This document shows positions 1-9,827 of a stretch of DNA of 64,000 bases, piece after piece (the stretch's first letter is position 1; the number at the start of each line of letters is the position of its first letter). Under the pieces are notes generated by a model. That model saw only the letters and a program-made list of their open reading frames with translations. It was not told the DNA's origin and made no database searches. Source of the DNA: Campylobacter sp. MIT 21-1684 (GTDB taxonomy: Bacteria; Campylobacterota; Campylobacteria; Campylobacterales; Campylobacteraceae). The stretch covers positions 62,001 through 126,000 of the forward strand of contig NZ_JAPHNA010000001.1 of NCBI RefSeq assembly GCF_026241315.1, in the 5' to 3' direction. The position numbers and the translations under genes are program-made.

Positions 1-418
1 TCGTTTTAAAAAAACAGAAAAACAATTCACACAAAAAGCTTTAGAACTCTTAGATGAACTTAGGTTGAATGAATTTGCCCAACTTAAAGCTGTGAATTTA
101 AGCTATGGACAACAAAGAAAAGTGGAACTTGCAAGGGCTATGGCTACAAATCCCTCCTTGCTTTTACTTGATGAACCTGCTGCTGGAATGAATAGTAAAG
201 AGAGTAATGATTTGGCTGAACTTCTTTTACATTTAAGAACAAAATATAAAATTGCTATTTTACTGATTGAGCACGATATGAAATTTGTTGGAAAATTATG
301 CGACAAAGTTGTAGTACTTGATTACGGAAAAATGATTTTTGAAGGCAGATTAGATGAAGCTGTACAACAAAAAGAAGTTATAGCCGCCTATTTAGGGGAC
401 TTTAATGTTAGCAGTTAA
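1..418 (+). CDS. livG: LivG, branched-chain amino-acid ABC transporter ATPase (3' part only)
   Basis: This is the C-terminal ATPase part of a high-affinity leucine/isoleucine/valine importer that works at the inner face of the membrane. The frame is open back to the window edge (first full codon at base 2), so the start and Walker A lie outside. Visible are an ABC signature (LSYGQQRKVELARAM), Walker B (LLLLDEPAAGM, the form typical of LivG) and the switch histidine (EHDM). It overlaps livF by 14 bases, which suggests translational coupling. In C. jejuni the matching genes are Cj1015/Cj1014. The family and the pairing with LivF are clear; the substrate is inferred from family. Confidence 0.93.
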   Translation, partial: RFKKTEKQFTQKALELLDELRLNEFAQLKAVNLSYGQQRKVELARAMATNPSLLLLDEPAAGMNSKESNDLAELLLHLRTKYKIAILLIEHDMKFVGKLCDKVVVLDYGKMIFEGRLDEAVQQKEVIAAYLGDFNVSS

Positions 419-1100
419 AAATTTACATGTTTATTATGGCCTTATTGAAGCTGTAAAAGGCATTGATTTTACAATTCAAACAGGCAGTATTGTTTCGCTT
501 ATTGGTTCAAATGGAGCTGGCAAAAGCTCTACGCTTAATGCTATTTTAAACGCTGTTAAAAGAACAGGGGAAATCAATTTTTTAGGTTTTGAAACAAGCA
601 GACATTCAACACATACTTTAGTAAAAAATGGTATAAGTTTAGTACCTGAAGGCAGACGCATTTTTGCAAATTTAAGCGTCGAAGAAAATCTAAAAATTGG
701 CGCCTTCAATAATAGCGAAAACTATGCCCACCTCAAAACACAAATGTACAAACTCTTTCCGCGACTTGCTAGCAAAAAGAAAAATCTTGCAGCTATGCTA
801 AGCGGAGGAGAAGCTCAAATGCTTGCCATTTCAAGAGCTCTTATGAATGAGCCGAAACTTTTAATGCTTGATGAACCTTCTTTAGGACTTGCACCTAAAA
901 TCGCTATGGAGGTATTTGATATTATAACACGACTCAAAGAACAAGGCATTACTATACTTTTGGTTGAACAAAATGCGTATGCTGCATTAAAAATTAGTGA
1001 TTATACTTACGTTTTGGAAAATGGACTTATAACAATGCAAGGAAGTTCTGAAGAACTTATTCATAATAATGAAATTCGAAAAAAATATCTAGGGATGTAA
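405..1100 (+). CDS. livF: LivF, branched-chain amino-acid ABC transporter ATPase
   Basis: Second ATPase of the Liv importer, 231 aa, the usual length for LivF. Walker A (GSNGAGKSS) lies near residues 33-41, the signature LSGGEAQ near 130, and Walker B LLMLDEPSLGLAP shortly after, with the GLAP tail characteristic of LivF. The ATG lies inside the end of livG, so the two ATPases are probably made in fixed ratio from one mRNA. The permease and binding-protein genes (livM, livH, livK) would lie upstream of the window. ccsBA begins 6 bases downstream and may be co-transcribed although it is functionally unrelated. Confidence 0.95.
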   Translation: MLAVKNLHVYYGLIEAVKGIDFTIQTGSIVSLIGSNGAGKSSTLNAILNAVKRTGEINFLGFETSRHSTHTLVKNGISLVPEGRRIFANLSVEENLKIGAFNNSENYAHLKTQMYKLFPRLASKKKNLAAMLSGGEAQMLAISRALMNEPKLLMLDEPSLGLAPKIAMEVFDIITRLKEQGITILLVEQNAYAALKISDYTYVLENGLITMQGSSEELIHNNEIRKKYLGM

Positions 1101-1106
1101 AACACA

Positions 1107-4100
1107 ATGAAAAATATTATAAAAAGCGTCGGGGATTTAAAAATCTCCATAATTTTATTCTTACTCTTTGCACTCTTATGTGCTTTAGCAACTTTCATAG
1201 AAAGTGCTTATGGAACTCCTACAGCTTGGGCTATGATATATGATACTTTTTGGTTTGAATATATTCAAATTTTACTGGGCGTTAATTTATTATGCGGAAT
1301 GTTCCGTTACAAAATGTTTCAACTTAAAAAACTTCCTGTAATCACCTTTCATCTTTCTTTTCTTTTCATACTCATCGGCTCTGGGATAACACGTTATGGA
1401 GGATTTGAAGGAAAACTTCCTATACGAGAAAACACCCAAAATTCTGTCGTACAAAGCACAAAAACTTCTTTACGAATCTCAGCCATTAAAGACGGACAAC
1501 GTTACTTAGCACTAAATGACCGATACATAGGAGTTTTACCTTTTGCGAATTCTTTTACACTTCATTTAAATATGGGAGATGAAAAAGCATCTTTAAGTTA
1601 TAAAGACCTGATCCTAGACGCAAAATACGAATACAAAGAAGATAGCACAGCACAACCTTTACTTGTACTTATGCTTTCAAAAAAAGGGTCTCAAGGAGAA
1701 GAATTAAAATTTCAACAAGGAGAGGTAAAAAATATACAAGGTGTCAATTTTGGCTTTTTAAATAGCGAACTCAAAGCTCCTTTTGTAAAGATTGATGAGA
1801 ATTTACAATTAAGCTCAAGTGAAAATTTGGATTTCTTAACTATGGCAAATGGAGAAAATGGACAATTAAAAGCTAAAGAAAAAGTCGATGCTAAGGAAAG
1901 AAGACTGTATGAACTTCAGAATTTAAATTTTGTCATAAAAACAGTTTCTTTACATACAAGCGAAGAACTTGTAGGTGCAAACAGACCGCAAGATGAAAAT
2001 TTTTTCTTATGGTTTAAAAGCATTTGGTTAGAGTTTGCAAGAACTCTACTTGTCTCCTTTTTTGGCGAACCTCAACACTGGAAAGCTTCTGCACTTTTAC
2101 CATTAAAAAATTTTGCTATGAGTACTGAATATCAAGCCTTAGAACTTAAAGGAAAGAATGCATTAAAACTTGAACTTTCTTATAAAGGAGAGACAAAAGA
2201 AATAGATATTTTTGAATATGAAAAACCCTTAATTACAGAACTTCAAGGACAAAAATTCTTTATCTCTTGGAATTCCTCTTTCAAAGAATTGCCTTTTAAA
2301 ATATACTTAAAAGATTTTGAACTTCAAAGATATCCCGGTTCTCTATCACCGGCTTCATATGCGAGTGAAGTTACAATAAAAGATAAAGACAAGGATTTTG
2401 ATTATAGAATTTTTATGAATAATGTTTTAGACTATAAAGGCTACCGTTTCTATCAAGATTCTTTCGATCAAGATGAAAAAGGCACTATACTCTCTGTCAA
2501 TAAGGACCCGGGTAAAATTCCAACCTATATAGGGTATTTTTTACTCTGTCTTGGAATGTTTTTCAATTTTCTCAATCCTCATTCACGTTTCCAAACTCTA
2601 GCAAAACTCATCAACAAAGACGTGCTAAAGCATTCTACCTGTATGTTTATACTAACCTGTATAGTACTTCTAAACAATACAAGTTTGGCGCAAGATTTGC
2701 CTCATATTGACAAAGAACATTCTAAAAATCTAGCCTCTTTGGTAGTGCAAAAATCATCAGATGGCAGAATGGCACCTTTTGATACTTTAGCAAAAGAAAT
2801 TTTAGAAAAAATCCACAAAAGCACACATTATAAAGGACAAGATGCCAATGCTATAATGCTTTCTATGTTAATTGATGTTGAAAAATGGGAGAAAGAACCC
2901 TTTATCATAATGCCAAAAAATAAAACAGCAAGAGATGAGATTGCTCGAATTTTAGATATTCAAAGTGCAAATTATATCTCTTACAGAGATTTTTTTGATA
3001 CAAAAGGAAATTATAAACTCCAAAAATATGTTGAAAATGCTAACCGCAAAAGCCCTAACGCAAGAGGAATTTTAGATAAAGAACTTTTATATCTTGACGA
3101 AAGAGCTAATATTGTTAATCTGGTCTTTAGAGGAGAGCTTTTTAAAATCATTCCGCAACAGAACAATCAAAGTAATACTTGGCTCTCGCCTTTCATTGCT
3201 TTAACTACGCTCAAAGGCGAAGAAGGGCAGTTTGTACTTGCTTTAATTAGAAACTATTTCAGTTCAGTAGAACAAGCATTTACAGATAACAACTGGAGTA
3301 AAGCAGAATTAGGTTTAAATCTTATTAAACAGTATCAAGAAAAAGTGGGATATCAGGTAATGCCAAATACAACAAAAATTACCACTGAAATTCTTGTCAA
3401 TAATTTAGAACTTTTTGTCAAACTCATTCCTGTATATCTCTTAGCTGGTTTTTTATTGCTAGCACTTGTCTTTGCAAAGATGATTAAGCCAAAACTTCGA
3501 ATTTCACATATTTTTTCATTTGTTTATTTTTTGAATATACTAGCCTTTTGTATCCATACTTTAGGGCTTGTTTTACGTGCCTACTTAGCAGAGCACGCTC
3601 CTTGGAGTAATGGTTATGAAAGTATGATTTACATCTCTTGGGCTCTAGCACTTTCTGGTATTTTCTTCTCTCGCAAAAGCCCTATTGCCCTTTCACTCAC
3701 TTCTATACTCGCTGGTATTGTTTTAGCTGTAGCACATTTAAGTGAGATGAATCCACAAATTACAAATTTAGTTCCTGTTTTAAACTCGTATTGGTTGAGC
3801 ATTCACGTTTCAGTTATCACTGCAAGCTATGGTTTTTTAGGACTTTGTGCCTTGCTAGGAATTTTTACTTTAGTTTTAATGTGTTTTCTTAAAAAAGATG
3901 GAAAAAATCAAGAAAATATATTAAGAAATATTACAGAAGCAACTCGTATTAACGAAATGGCTATGATTTTAGGACTCTGTCTTTTAACAGTTGGAAATTT
4001 TTTAGGTGCTATTTGGGCAAATGAAAGCTGGGGAAGATATTGGAGTTGGGATGCTAAAGAAACTTGGGCTTTAATTAGCATACTAGTCTATGCTGCTACA

Positions 4101-4340
4101 CTGCATATACGAATGATTCCAAAATATTCAAATCAATTTATTTTCGCAATGTGGAGTATGCTTGCATATTGGGCTATTATTATGACCTATTTTGGAGTAA
4201 ATTACTTTTTAGTAGGTTTGCATTCTTATGCAGCTGGTGAAGCTGTTCAAATACCTGATTATGTATATTGGGGTTTTGCTCTTATGATTCTTATAATACT
4301 TTTAGCAAGAAGAAAAAGAGATTTGGTAGCTAAGCTGTAA
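1107..4340 (+). CDS. ccsBA: CcsBA, fused ResB/ResC cytochrome c synthetase
   Basis: System II cytochrome c biogenesis protein, 1077 aa. It exports haem and ligates it to apocytochrome c in the periplasm. The N-terminal half is ResB-like, with paired membrane segments near residues 10-100, a long periplasmic domain and another segment near 470-490. The C-terminal half is CcsA-like, multi-membrane, with the haem-handling WWD-type motif (WGRYWSWDAKETW) near residue 975 and flanking histidines in HTLGL and GLHSY. The single-chain fusion is usual for Campylobacter and Helicobacter (Cj1013 in C. jejuni). It follows livF by 6 bases and converges on murG. Confidence 0.95.
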   Translation: MKNIIKSVGDLKISIILFLLFALLCALATFIESAYGTPTAWAMIYDTFWFEYIQILLGVNLLCGMFRYKMFQLKKLPVITFHLSFLFILIGSGITRYGGFEGKLPIRENTQNSVVQSTKTSLRISAIKDGQRYLALNDRYIGVLPFANSFTLHLNMGDEKASLSYKDLILDAKYEYKEDSTAQPLLVLMLSKKGSQGEELKFQQGEVKNIQGVNFGFLNSELKAPFVKIDENLQLSSSENLDFLTMANGENGQLKAKEKVDAKERRLYELQNLNFVIKTVSLHTSEELVGANRPQDENFFLWFKSIWLEFARTLLVSFFGEPQHWKASALLPLKNFAMSTEYQALELKGKNALKLELSYKGETKEIDIFEYEKPLITELQGQKFFISWNSSFKELPFKIYLKDFELQRYPGSLSPASYASEVTIKDKDKDFDYRIFMNNVLDYKGYRFYQDSFDQDEKGTILSVNKDPGKIPTYIGYFLLCLGMFFNFLNPHSRFQTLAKLINKDVLKHSTCMFILTCIVLLNNTSLAQDLPHIDKEHSKNLASLVVQKSSDGRMAPFDTLAKEILEKIHKSTHYKGQDANAIMLSMLIDVEKWEKEPFIIMPKNKTARDEIARILDIQSANYISYRDFFDTKGNYKLQKYVENANRKSPNARGILDKELLYLDERANIVNLVFRGELFKIIPQQNNQSNTWLSPFIALTTLKGEEGQFVLALIRNYFSSVEQAFTDNNWSKAELGLNLIKQYQEKVGYQVMPNTTKITTEILVNNLELFVKLIPVYLLAGFLLLALVFAKMIKPKLRISHIFSFVYFLNILAFCIHTLGLVLRAYLAEHAPWSNGYESMIYISWALALSGIFFSRKSPIALSLTSILAGIVLAVAHLSEMNPQITNLVPVLNSYWLSIHVSVITASYGFLGLCALLGIFTLVLMCFLKKDGKNQENILRNITEATRINEMAMILGLCLLTVGNFLGAIWANESWGRYWSWDAKETWALISILVYAATLHIRMIPKYSNQFIFAMWSMLAYWAIIMTYFGVNYFLVGLHSYAAGEAVQIPDYVYWGFALMILIILLARRKRDLVAKL

Positions 4341-4372
4341 ATTGATTCAGCTACTACTCAAAACTCTTGCAA

Positions 4373-5383
4373 TTACAAAAATTGAAAAGTTTTTTCAAGT
4401 AAAATATCAGCTCCATTTTTTTGGACTATTTGGCTTAAATTTTCAGAGCATTCTTGTATGTTAAAATTAAGAATTGCTTTAAAAACATCTTGACATTTTG
4501 CCTGTTCTTGTAAAAAAATACAGCATAAATTCCTCTCTTGTAAAAATTTTGCATTGAAAAATTGATGATTTTTTGCTGCGTAAGGATAAGGGATAAAAAT
4601 ACAAGGAAGTTGATTCGCACAAAGCTCAAAAAGGGTACTAGCTCCTGCACGAGAAAGAGCTAAATCAGCTAAAACCATTTTTTCTTCTAGTTGATGATGA
4701 AAGTCAAATAAATCCACTTCAATATCTAATTCTTCATATGTTTTTTGACACAATTCAAAATCATTTTTTCCACATTGATGGATTATACCAATACCTTGTT
4801 TATCAAGCATAGGGGCAAGTTGAAGAGCAAGTAAATTAATAAAATTTGCCCCCGCTGAACCTCCTAAGAATATTACTCTTTTTAGTTCTCTTCTTACTCT
4901 AGCATTTTGAAAAAAATTTTCACTCACTGGATAAGGAGTGTATTCTTTTTCAAAAGCACTAAAAAAACCTTTACAGAAAGGTTTTAAAAGAGTGTTTAAA
5001 CTTCCACTTTTTGAATTTTGCTCGTGAATAAAAAGTGGAATGCCGCTCATTAAAGCTGCAAAAGAAGCTGGAGCAGCACTATAACCGCCTACACTAAAAA
5101 CAGCCTTGATTTTATGCTTTAAGAGAATTTTTTGAACCTGTCTTGAAAGCATAACAATAGAAAGAAAAGAACTCATTTTCTTTAACAGATTTTGATTTAC
5201 AACGGCTTTAGAGTTTAAAAAATATTTTGCTTTGAAATTGTTTTCATTTTCAAACCAAACCCTATCCTGTCCATTTTCGCTTCCTATGTATATACAGTCC
5301 AAACCTCTTTTTAAAGCACTTAAAAGCAAGGAACGTACTATACTTAAATGTCCTCCTGTACCTCCACCTGTTAAAGCTATCAT
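4373..5383 (-). CDS. murG: MurG, lipid II-forming GlcNAc transferase
   Basis: Membrane-associated glycosyltransferase that adds GlcNAc from UDP-GlcNAc to lipid I to make lipid II. The 336-aa product starts MIALTGGGTGGH, with the family glycine-rich loop at the very N-terminus, then GGSAGA in mid-protein and a UDP-GlcNAc site (SRAGASTLFEL, then PYPYAAKNHQ). The frame is open further upstream to 5560, but that extension is inside ftsW and unlike MurG. The ATG at 5383 has AAAGGT about 8 bases upstream and overlaps the ftsW stop by 4 bases, so I use it. Pairing with ftsW puts lipid II synthesis and septal polymerisation in one operon. Confidence 0.96.
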   Translation of the reverse strand: MIALTGGGTGGHLSIVRSLLLSALKRGLDCIYIGSENGQDRVWFENENNFKAKYFLNSKAVVNQNLLKKMSSFLSIVMLSRQVQKILLKHKIKAVFSVGGYSAAPASFAALMSGIPLFIHEQNSKSGSLNTLLKPFCKGFFSAFEKEYTPYPVSENFFQNARVRRELKRVIFLGGSAGANFINLLALQLAPMLDKQGIGIIHQCGKNDFELCQKTYEELDIEVDLFDFHHQLEEKMVLADLALSRAGASTLFELCANQLPCIFIPYPYAAKNHQFFNAKFLQERNLCCIFLQEQAKCQDVFKAILNFNIQECSENLSQIVQKNGADILLEKTFQFL

Positions 5384-6543
5384 AATACAACCTTTTTTGA
5401 AATCATTAAGACATATCCAAGCCCTACACAAATTGCCCACATAGAACTTCCACCATAACTCAAAAGCGGCACAGCAACCCCCTTCAAAGGAGTAAGAGAG
5501 ATAATTCCAAAAGCATTCATAAAAAAAGAAAAAAGCAAGAGCAAAGCTATTCCAGAACAAAAAATAAAGTCTTCTTTTTTTTCACAACGTCCAGCTATGC
5601 GAAAAATTCTTAAAATCAACCAAAAATATAAAAAACAAATAATCCCGAGTCCTAAAAATCCTATTTCTTCTGTTATCCCGGAAAGTACAAAATCAGTATG
5701 CACTTCACTTAAAAAACCAAGCTTAAAAGTACCAAGCCCTAATCCTTCACCAAAAAAACCTCCATTAGCAATAGCATTCAGCGAATGAGAAATTTGATAA
5801 GGCTCGCTATTGCCACTAACGCGTAGAACATTAGCTAAAACATCAGGCAACATAGGCAAAAAAGCATCTTGTATATTGCTCCACCAACTTACAATTCTTT
5901 GAATTCTGCGTTGATTACTAAAGATAACCATTATACCAACCATCATAATAAATAAAATTCCAAAAGCAAAAAGTCTTTTACTTGCCCCAGCAAAAAAAGC
6001 AAGAGCAAGAATAAGAAAGAAAGAAATAACACTTTGACCCAAATCATTTTGCGTTATATAAATATATCCTATAACTATGCTTGCGACTATACAGTAAGGT
6101 AAAAGAATAAGAATTTCGTGCTTGATGGCTTTTTTACTTTCATCAATGCGTCGTGTATAACTCCAGGCTAAAAAATAAATCAAACCTATTTTAAAAAATT
6201 CCATAGGCGAAAGAGACACTATCCCAATTCGTATCCATCTTTTTGCACCACCACTTGTTGTAGCAAGCGACTCTGGTAAAAAAGGTAAAACAAGGATACA
6301 AAGAAAAGAAAACAGCAAAAGAGCAAGAAGAATTCTCTTTGCATTCTTTTGTTCTGGTTCAAAACGAGAAATGAAAAACATAATCATAATACCACTTACT
6401 CCAAAAAAGAGTTGGCGTATAAAAAAATGGAATTCGTTATAGTTAAAATAAAGTACTGTAAAAGCAGTAAGAGAATATGAAAATACTATGCCTATAATAA
6501 TCAAAACACAGCTTAAATAAAACAATTTCTTGTCAGCTACCAT
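5380..6543 (-). CDS. ftsW: FtsW/RodA-type SEDS glycosyltransferase
   Basis: 387-aa polytopic SEDS protein with about ten hydrophobic segments. SEDS proteins polymerise lipid II into glycan strands with a partner class B penicillin-binding protein. Family marks include FSRFEPEQ-type sequence after TM2 (seen as ISRFEPEQ), a loop with LGLGTFKLGFLSEVHTDFVL, and PLLSYGGSSM near the C-terminus. It lies directly upstream of murG with an ATGA overlap. Context favours the division paralogue FtsW over RodA; a separate mrdA at 51621-53399 lacks an adjacent rodA in this window. A -10 box (TATAAT) sits at 6580-6585. Confidence 0.9.
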   Translation of the reverse strand: MVADKKLFYLSCVLIIIGIVFSYSLTAFTVLYFNYNEFHFFIRQLFFGVSGIMIMFFISRFEPEQKNAKRILLALLLFSFLCILVLPFLPESLATTSGGAKRWIRIGIVSLSPMEFFKIGLIYFLAWSYTRRIDESKKAIKHEILILLPYCIVASIVIGYIYITQNDLGQSVISFFLILALAFFAGASKRLFAFGILFIMMVGIMVIFSNQRRIQRIVSWWSNIQDAFLPMLPDVLANVLRVSGNSEPYQISHSLNAIANGGFFGEGLGLGTFKLGFLSEVHTDFVLSGITEEIGFLGLGIICFLYFWLILRIFRIAGRCEKKEDFIFCSGIALLLLFSFFMNAFGIISLTPLKGVAVPLLSYGGSSMWAICVGLGYVLMISKKVVL

Positions 6544-6579
6544 TTCACCTGCTTTTTAGCTAAAAATTAAGAAGATTTT

Positions 6580-6585
6580 ATTATA
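6580..6585 (-). promoter_or_regulatory. Probable -10 box of ftsW-murG
   Basis: TATAAT read on the minus strand, 36 bases before the ftsW ATG, with AGCAGGTGAA as ribosome binding site. Campylobacter sigma-70 promoters often have a strong -10 and no clear -35, which fits here. Confidence 0.55.
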
Positions 6586-6633
6586 ACGAAAATAAATTAA
6601 ATTTTTTGCTAATATTTTCTAAGCTTATTTTGC

Positions 6634-6639
6634 TACAAT
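6634..6639 (+). promoter_or_regulatory. Probable extended -10 box of pycA
   Basis: TTTTGCTACAATG: a TACAAT hexamer with an upstream TGC extension, 33 bases before the pycA ATG. It is divergent from the ftsW promoter in the same 129-base gap. Confidence 0.55.
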
Positions 6640-6672
6640 GTACTTTCAATTTCCTTTTTTGAAGGCTAAACT

Positions 6673-8118
6673 ATGATACAAATTCACAAAATTTTAATTG
6701 CAAATCGTGCTGAAATAGCAGTTAGAATTATACGTGCTTGCAGAGATTTACATATTAAAAGTGTAGCAGTTTTTACTGAACCAGATAGAGAGTGTTTACA
6801 TGTAAAAATTGCTGATGAAGCTTATAGAATAGGAACTGATGCTATACGAGGGTATCTTGACATAGCAAGAATCATTGAAATTGCCAAAGCTTGTGGGGCT
6901 GATGCTATACACCCCGGTTATGGTTTTTTAAGCGAAAACTATGAATTTGCTAAGGCTTGCGAAGAAGCTAATATGCTTTTCATAGGCCCGAAATCTGAAG
7001 TAATTTATAAAATGGGAAATAAAAATATAGCAAGAAATTTAATGGCACAAAATGGAATTCCTATTGTTCCGGGTACTGAAAAATTGAATGCTTATTCCAT
7101 CAAAGAGATTGCAGTTTTAGCAGAAAAAATTGGCTACCCTGTTATTTTAAAAGCAAGCGGTGGTGGAGGAGGAAGAGGCATTCGAGTTGTATATAAAGAA
7201 GAAGAGCTTAAAAATGCTTTTGAATCGTGTAAAAGAGAGGCTTTAAGTTATTTTAATAATGATGAAGTTTTTATGGAAAAATATATAGTTAATCCTCGCC
7301 ACATTGAATTTCAAATTTTAGGTGATAATTATGGCAATATCATTCATCTTTGCGAAAGAGACTGCTCTATACAAAGGAGACATCAAAAAGTTTTAGAAAT
7401 AGCACCTTGTCCTTCTATTTCCGACAATCTTAGAAAAACTATGGGTGTTACAGCCGTAGCAGCTGCAAAAGCTGTAGGCTATACAAACGCGGGCACAATA
7501 GAATTCTTACTTGATGATTATAACCGATTCTATTTTATGGAGATGAATACAAGAATTCAAGTCGAACATCCTATTACAGAAGAAATTACCGGACTTGATT
7601 TAATTGTGCGACAAATTCGTATTGCTGGAGGTGAGATTTTAGATTTAGAACAAAGTGATATTCATCCAAGAGGTTTTGCTATAGAAGCAAGAATTACAGC
7701 TGAAAATGTATGGAAAAATTTCATCCCTAATCCGGGAAAAATTGGTGAATACTACCCTGCTTTAGGACCTTCTGTACGAGTTGATAGTCATATCTACAAA
7801 GACTATACCGTGCCGCCGTTTTACGATTCTTTGCTTGCAAAACTCATAGTCAAAGCAACAAGTTATGATTTGGCAGTAAATAAACTTCAAAGAGCTCTTA
7901 AAGAATTCCTTATTGATAATATAAGAACAACTATACCTTTTTTAATTGCAATTACAAAGATGAGAAAATTCCGAAGGGGATATTTCGACACTTCCTTTAT
8001 AGAAACTCATATGCAAGAACTTTTAGAAAAAACAGAAGATAGACATCAAGATAATAAAGAAGAAGTTGTCGCTGCAATTGCTGCAACTTTGAAAAAAATT
8101 AGAGAAAGTAGAGAATGA
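6673..8118 (+). CDS. pycA: Pyruvate carboxylase subunit A (biotin carboxylase)
   Basis: 481-aa biotin carboxylase: ATP-dependent carboxylation of biotin, with the carboxyl then passed to pyruvate to make oxaloacetate. It begins IHKILIANRAEIAVRIIRA, typical of the family, followed by the ATP-grasp glycine loop (ASGGGGGRGI) near residue 165 and the metal and bicarbonate site MEMNTRIQVEHP near 290. The two-subunit enzyme in Campylobacter has its biotinylated partner (PycB) elsewhere. An AccC role in acetyl-CoA carboxylase cannot be excluded from sequence alone, but place and length match Cj1037c, known as pycA. It overlaps the next small gene by 4 bases. Confidence 0.88.
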   Translation: MIQIHKILIANRAEIAVRIIRACRDLHIKSVAVFTEPDRECLHVKIADEAYRIGTDAIRGYLDIARIIEIAKACGADAIHPGYGFLSENYEFAKACEEANMLFIGPKSEVIYKMGNKNIARNLMAQNGIPIVPGTEKLNAYSIKEIAVLAEKIGYPVILKASGGGGGRGIRVVYKEEELKNAFESCKREALSYFNNDEVFMEKYIVNPRHIEFQILGDNYGNIIHLCERDCSIQRRHQKVLEIAPCPSISDNLRKTMGVTAVAAAKAVGYTNAGTIEFLLDDYNRFYFMEMNTRIQVEHPITEEITGLDLIVRQIRIAGGEILDLEQSDIHPRGFAIEARITAENVWKNFIPNPGKIGEYYPALGPSVRVDSHIYKDYTVPPFYDSLLAKLIVKATSYDLAVNKLQRALKEFLIDNIRTTIPFLIAITKMRKFRRGYFDTSFIETHMQELLEKTEDRHQDNKEEVVAAIAATLKKIRESRE

Positions 8119-8300
8119 TGAATTTTTTTGATGACCTAATGCAAATAAAAAATCAAATGCAAACACCCTCTGAAAAATCTATCATAACTACACAAACACA
8201 ATGTCGTGATACTAAACAAGAAAGCTGCTCTCAAAAAGAACAAAGACTAATAAAACAATTCTCAAAGCTTATCGCAAATACAAAAATTAAGAAAAACTAA
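8115..8300 (+). CDS. Small hydrophilic protein of unknown function
   Basis: 61-aa product rich in Lys, Gln and Thr with no membrane segment or signal peptide. I do not recognise a domain. Its ATG overlaps the pycA stop (ATGA), and its TAA shares one base with the bpt ATG, so it sits snugly in the operon. A second ATG follows immediately at 8118. C. jejuni has a similarly placed small gene (Cj1036c), which supports it being real. Two cysteines (near residues 32 and 39) are the only notable residues. Confidence 0.7.
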   Translation: MMNFFDDLMQIKNQMQTPSEKSIITTQTQCRDTKQESCSQKEQRLIKQFSKLIANTKIKKN

Positions 8301-9031
8301 TGCAAGAAATAGGATTTTGCACCCTAGAAGAACAATGTCCATACCTCAAAGAAAAACGTACAAGAATAGAATACAAATACCTACAGAATTGTTCAAAGAA
8401 ACTCAATAATGAGCTTATAAAAAGAGGTTGGAGACGATTTGGTCGGTATTTTTCTCGTCCAATATGCGCACAGTGCAAAGAATGTCTCAGTCTTAGAATT
8501 CTCGCTCAAGAATACCAATTTTCCCGTAGTGAAAGGAGAATTTTTCACAAAAATACCAATACAAAAATTCTTCTAAGAAGACCAAATTTAAGTGATGAAC
8601 ATCTTTATTTATATGATAAATACCATCGTTTTATGGAAGAAAAAAGAGCTTGGAAACGTTATGATTTAAATTTTAGACAGTATTATAATCTTTATATCGA
8701 TGGAGAGATGGATTTTGGTTATGAGCTTGCTTTTTATAAAGATGACAAACTGATTTGTGTCGATTTAATCGATATTTTAGAAGATGGAATTTCAAGCATT
8801 TATTGTTTCTATGATCCTGATTTTTCATATTTGTCTTTAGGAAAATTTTCTTTACTCAATGAAATAAAAATAGCTCAAAACAAAAATTTAGCTTATGTTT
8901 ATTTAGGATATTTTGTTAAAAAGTGTCAATCTTTGTCCTATAAAGCCGATTATACACCTAATGAAATTTTAAAAAGTGCAAGTTTGCTTTGCGAAGACTT
9001 GCCTCTATGGGAGAAAATGAAATGCAAGTAA
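8300..9031 (+). CDS. bpt: Bpt/Ate, leucyl (aminoacyl)-tRNA-protein transferase
   Basis: 243-aa soluble enzyme that attaches an amino acid (leucine in bacterial Bpt) from charged tRNA to N-terminal Asp/Glu or similar residues, marking proteins for ClpAP-type degradation. Family features are the N-terminal cysteine region (EEQCPYLK), the [11 protein letters not shown] cluster near residue 58, and the C-terminal acyltransferase fold with YLGYFVKKC. Matches Cj1035c by place and length. The ATG shares its first base with the previous stop codon, and the 3' end overlaps the next gene by 10 bases. Confidence 0.92.
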   Translation: MQEIGFCTLEEQCPYLKEKRTRIEYKYLQNCSKKLNNELIKRGWRRFGRYFSRPICAQCKECLSLRILAQEYQFSRSERRIFHKNTNTKILLRRPNLSDEHLYLYDKYHRFMEEKRAWKRYDLNFRQYYNLYIDGEMDFGYELAFYKDDKLICVDLIDILEDGISSIYCFYDPDFSYLSLGKFSLLNEIKIAQNKNLAYVYLGYFVKKCQSLSYKADYTPNEILKSASLLCEDLPLWEKMKCK

Positions 9032-9822
9032 TACAAACTTTAGAATCTATCAATGTCAATACTGATGATATTACTGTTTTTCACTATTTTAAAAATTTAA
9101 TTTCAAAAAACTTTTCAAAGGTAGTAGGAAGAAAAAATAAAATTTTTTCTTTCTTCACAGAAGATGAAATCCCGCAAAGAAGATACTTTTTGAAAGTTTT
9201 AGAACAACGTTATCGCAAAAAAACAAATACAAGCATACAAAATCTTCAAGATGCACATTTTAAAACTTTCAAATTAAATTTTGAACAAATTAATATGCCA
9301 AAAACTCTACTATTTATCAAGGTGGAATTTGCTTATCCTCACATTCTAATCAAACTTAACACAAACGAAAAACTCTTTATGAGCTATATGGGAAATTATT
9401 TTAAAAATCATATCAGCAAACAAAACAACGGTCTTCTAATACTTGAATATAAAGATGAAAATACACTAGAGCTCTTTGAAGCTTTCGCAAATGAAAATGA
9501 ACATTTAAGATATTGTGTTAATTTTGATATAAATCGAAACGAATATAAAGATTTTCGCCAAAAATTGCATAATAAAGTAAATACTCAATGGAAATTTAAT
9601 GCTTTAGCTAAACTTTTCAGTTCATACTTCAAGATCTTAGAGTGCACTCCACAAAACGACTTAAGCGAAATTCGTCATAAATATCTTATTTTAGTTAAAC
9701 TTTATCACCCTGACTTTCATCACAATAAAAGTGCAATAGAAAAGGCACATTGCAGAGAACAATTTGAGAAAATACAAATTGCTTATGATAATCTTAAGGC
9801 TTTATATAAAAATAAAGCATAG
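9022..9822 (+). CDS. Protein with C-terminal J-domain (DnaJ-like)
   Basis: About 266 aa. The first two thirds match nothing I recognise. The last 70 residues form a J-domain, with the HPD motif in [12 protein letters not shown] and the following [21 protein letters not shown] helix. J-domains stimulate the ATPase of DnaK-type chaperones, so this is probably a specialised co-chaperone. The frame is open upstream to 8989, but the ATG at 9022 has GGGAGA 7 bases upstream and starts [10 protein letters not shown] choose it. Matches Cj1034c. Target proteins are unknown. Converges on ftsZ with a 5-base gap. Confidence 0.85.
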   Translation: MQVIQTLESINVNTDDITVFHYFKNLISKNFSKVVGRKNKIFSFFTEDEIPQRRYFLKVLEQRYRKKTNTSIQNLQDAHFKTFKLNFEQINMPKTLLFIKVEFAYPHILIKLNTNEKLFMSYMGNYFKNHISKQNNGLLILEYKDENTLELFEAFANENEHLRYCVNFDINRNEYKDFRQKLHNKVNTQWKFNALAKLFSSYFKILECTPQNDLSEIRHKYLILVKLYHPDFHHNKSAIEKAHCREQFEKIQIAYDNLKALYKNKA

Positions 9823-9827
9823 CAGAA

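Noticed and set aside
4326-4355. Terminator between ccsBA and murG (GTAGCT/AGCTAC inverted repeat)
   Set aside because: The repeat is imperfect in its inner part and no T run follows on either strand.
5384-5560. N-terminal extension of the murG frame
   Set aside because: It lies inside ftsW, is hydrophobic and unlike MurG; the family N-terminus begins at 5383 with a ribosome binding site.
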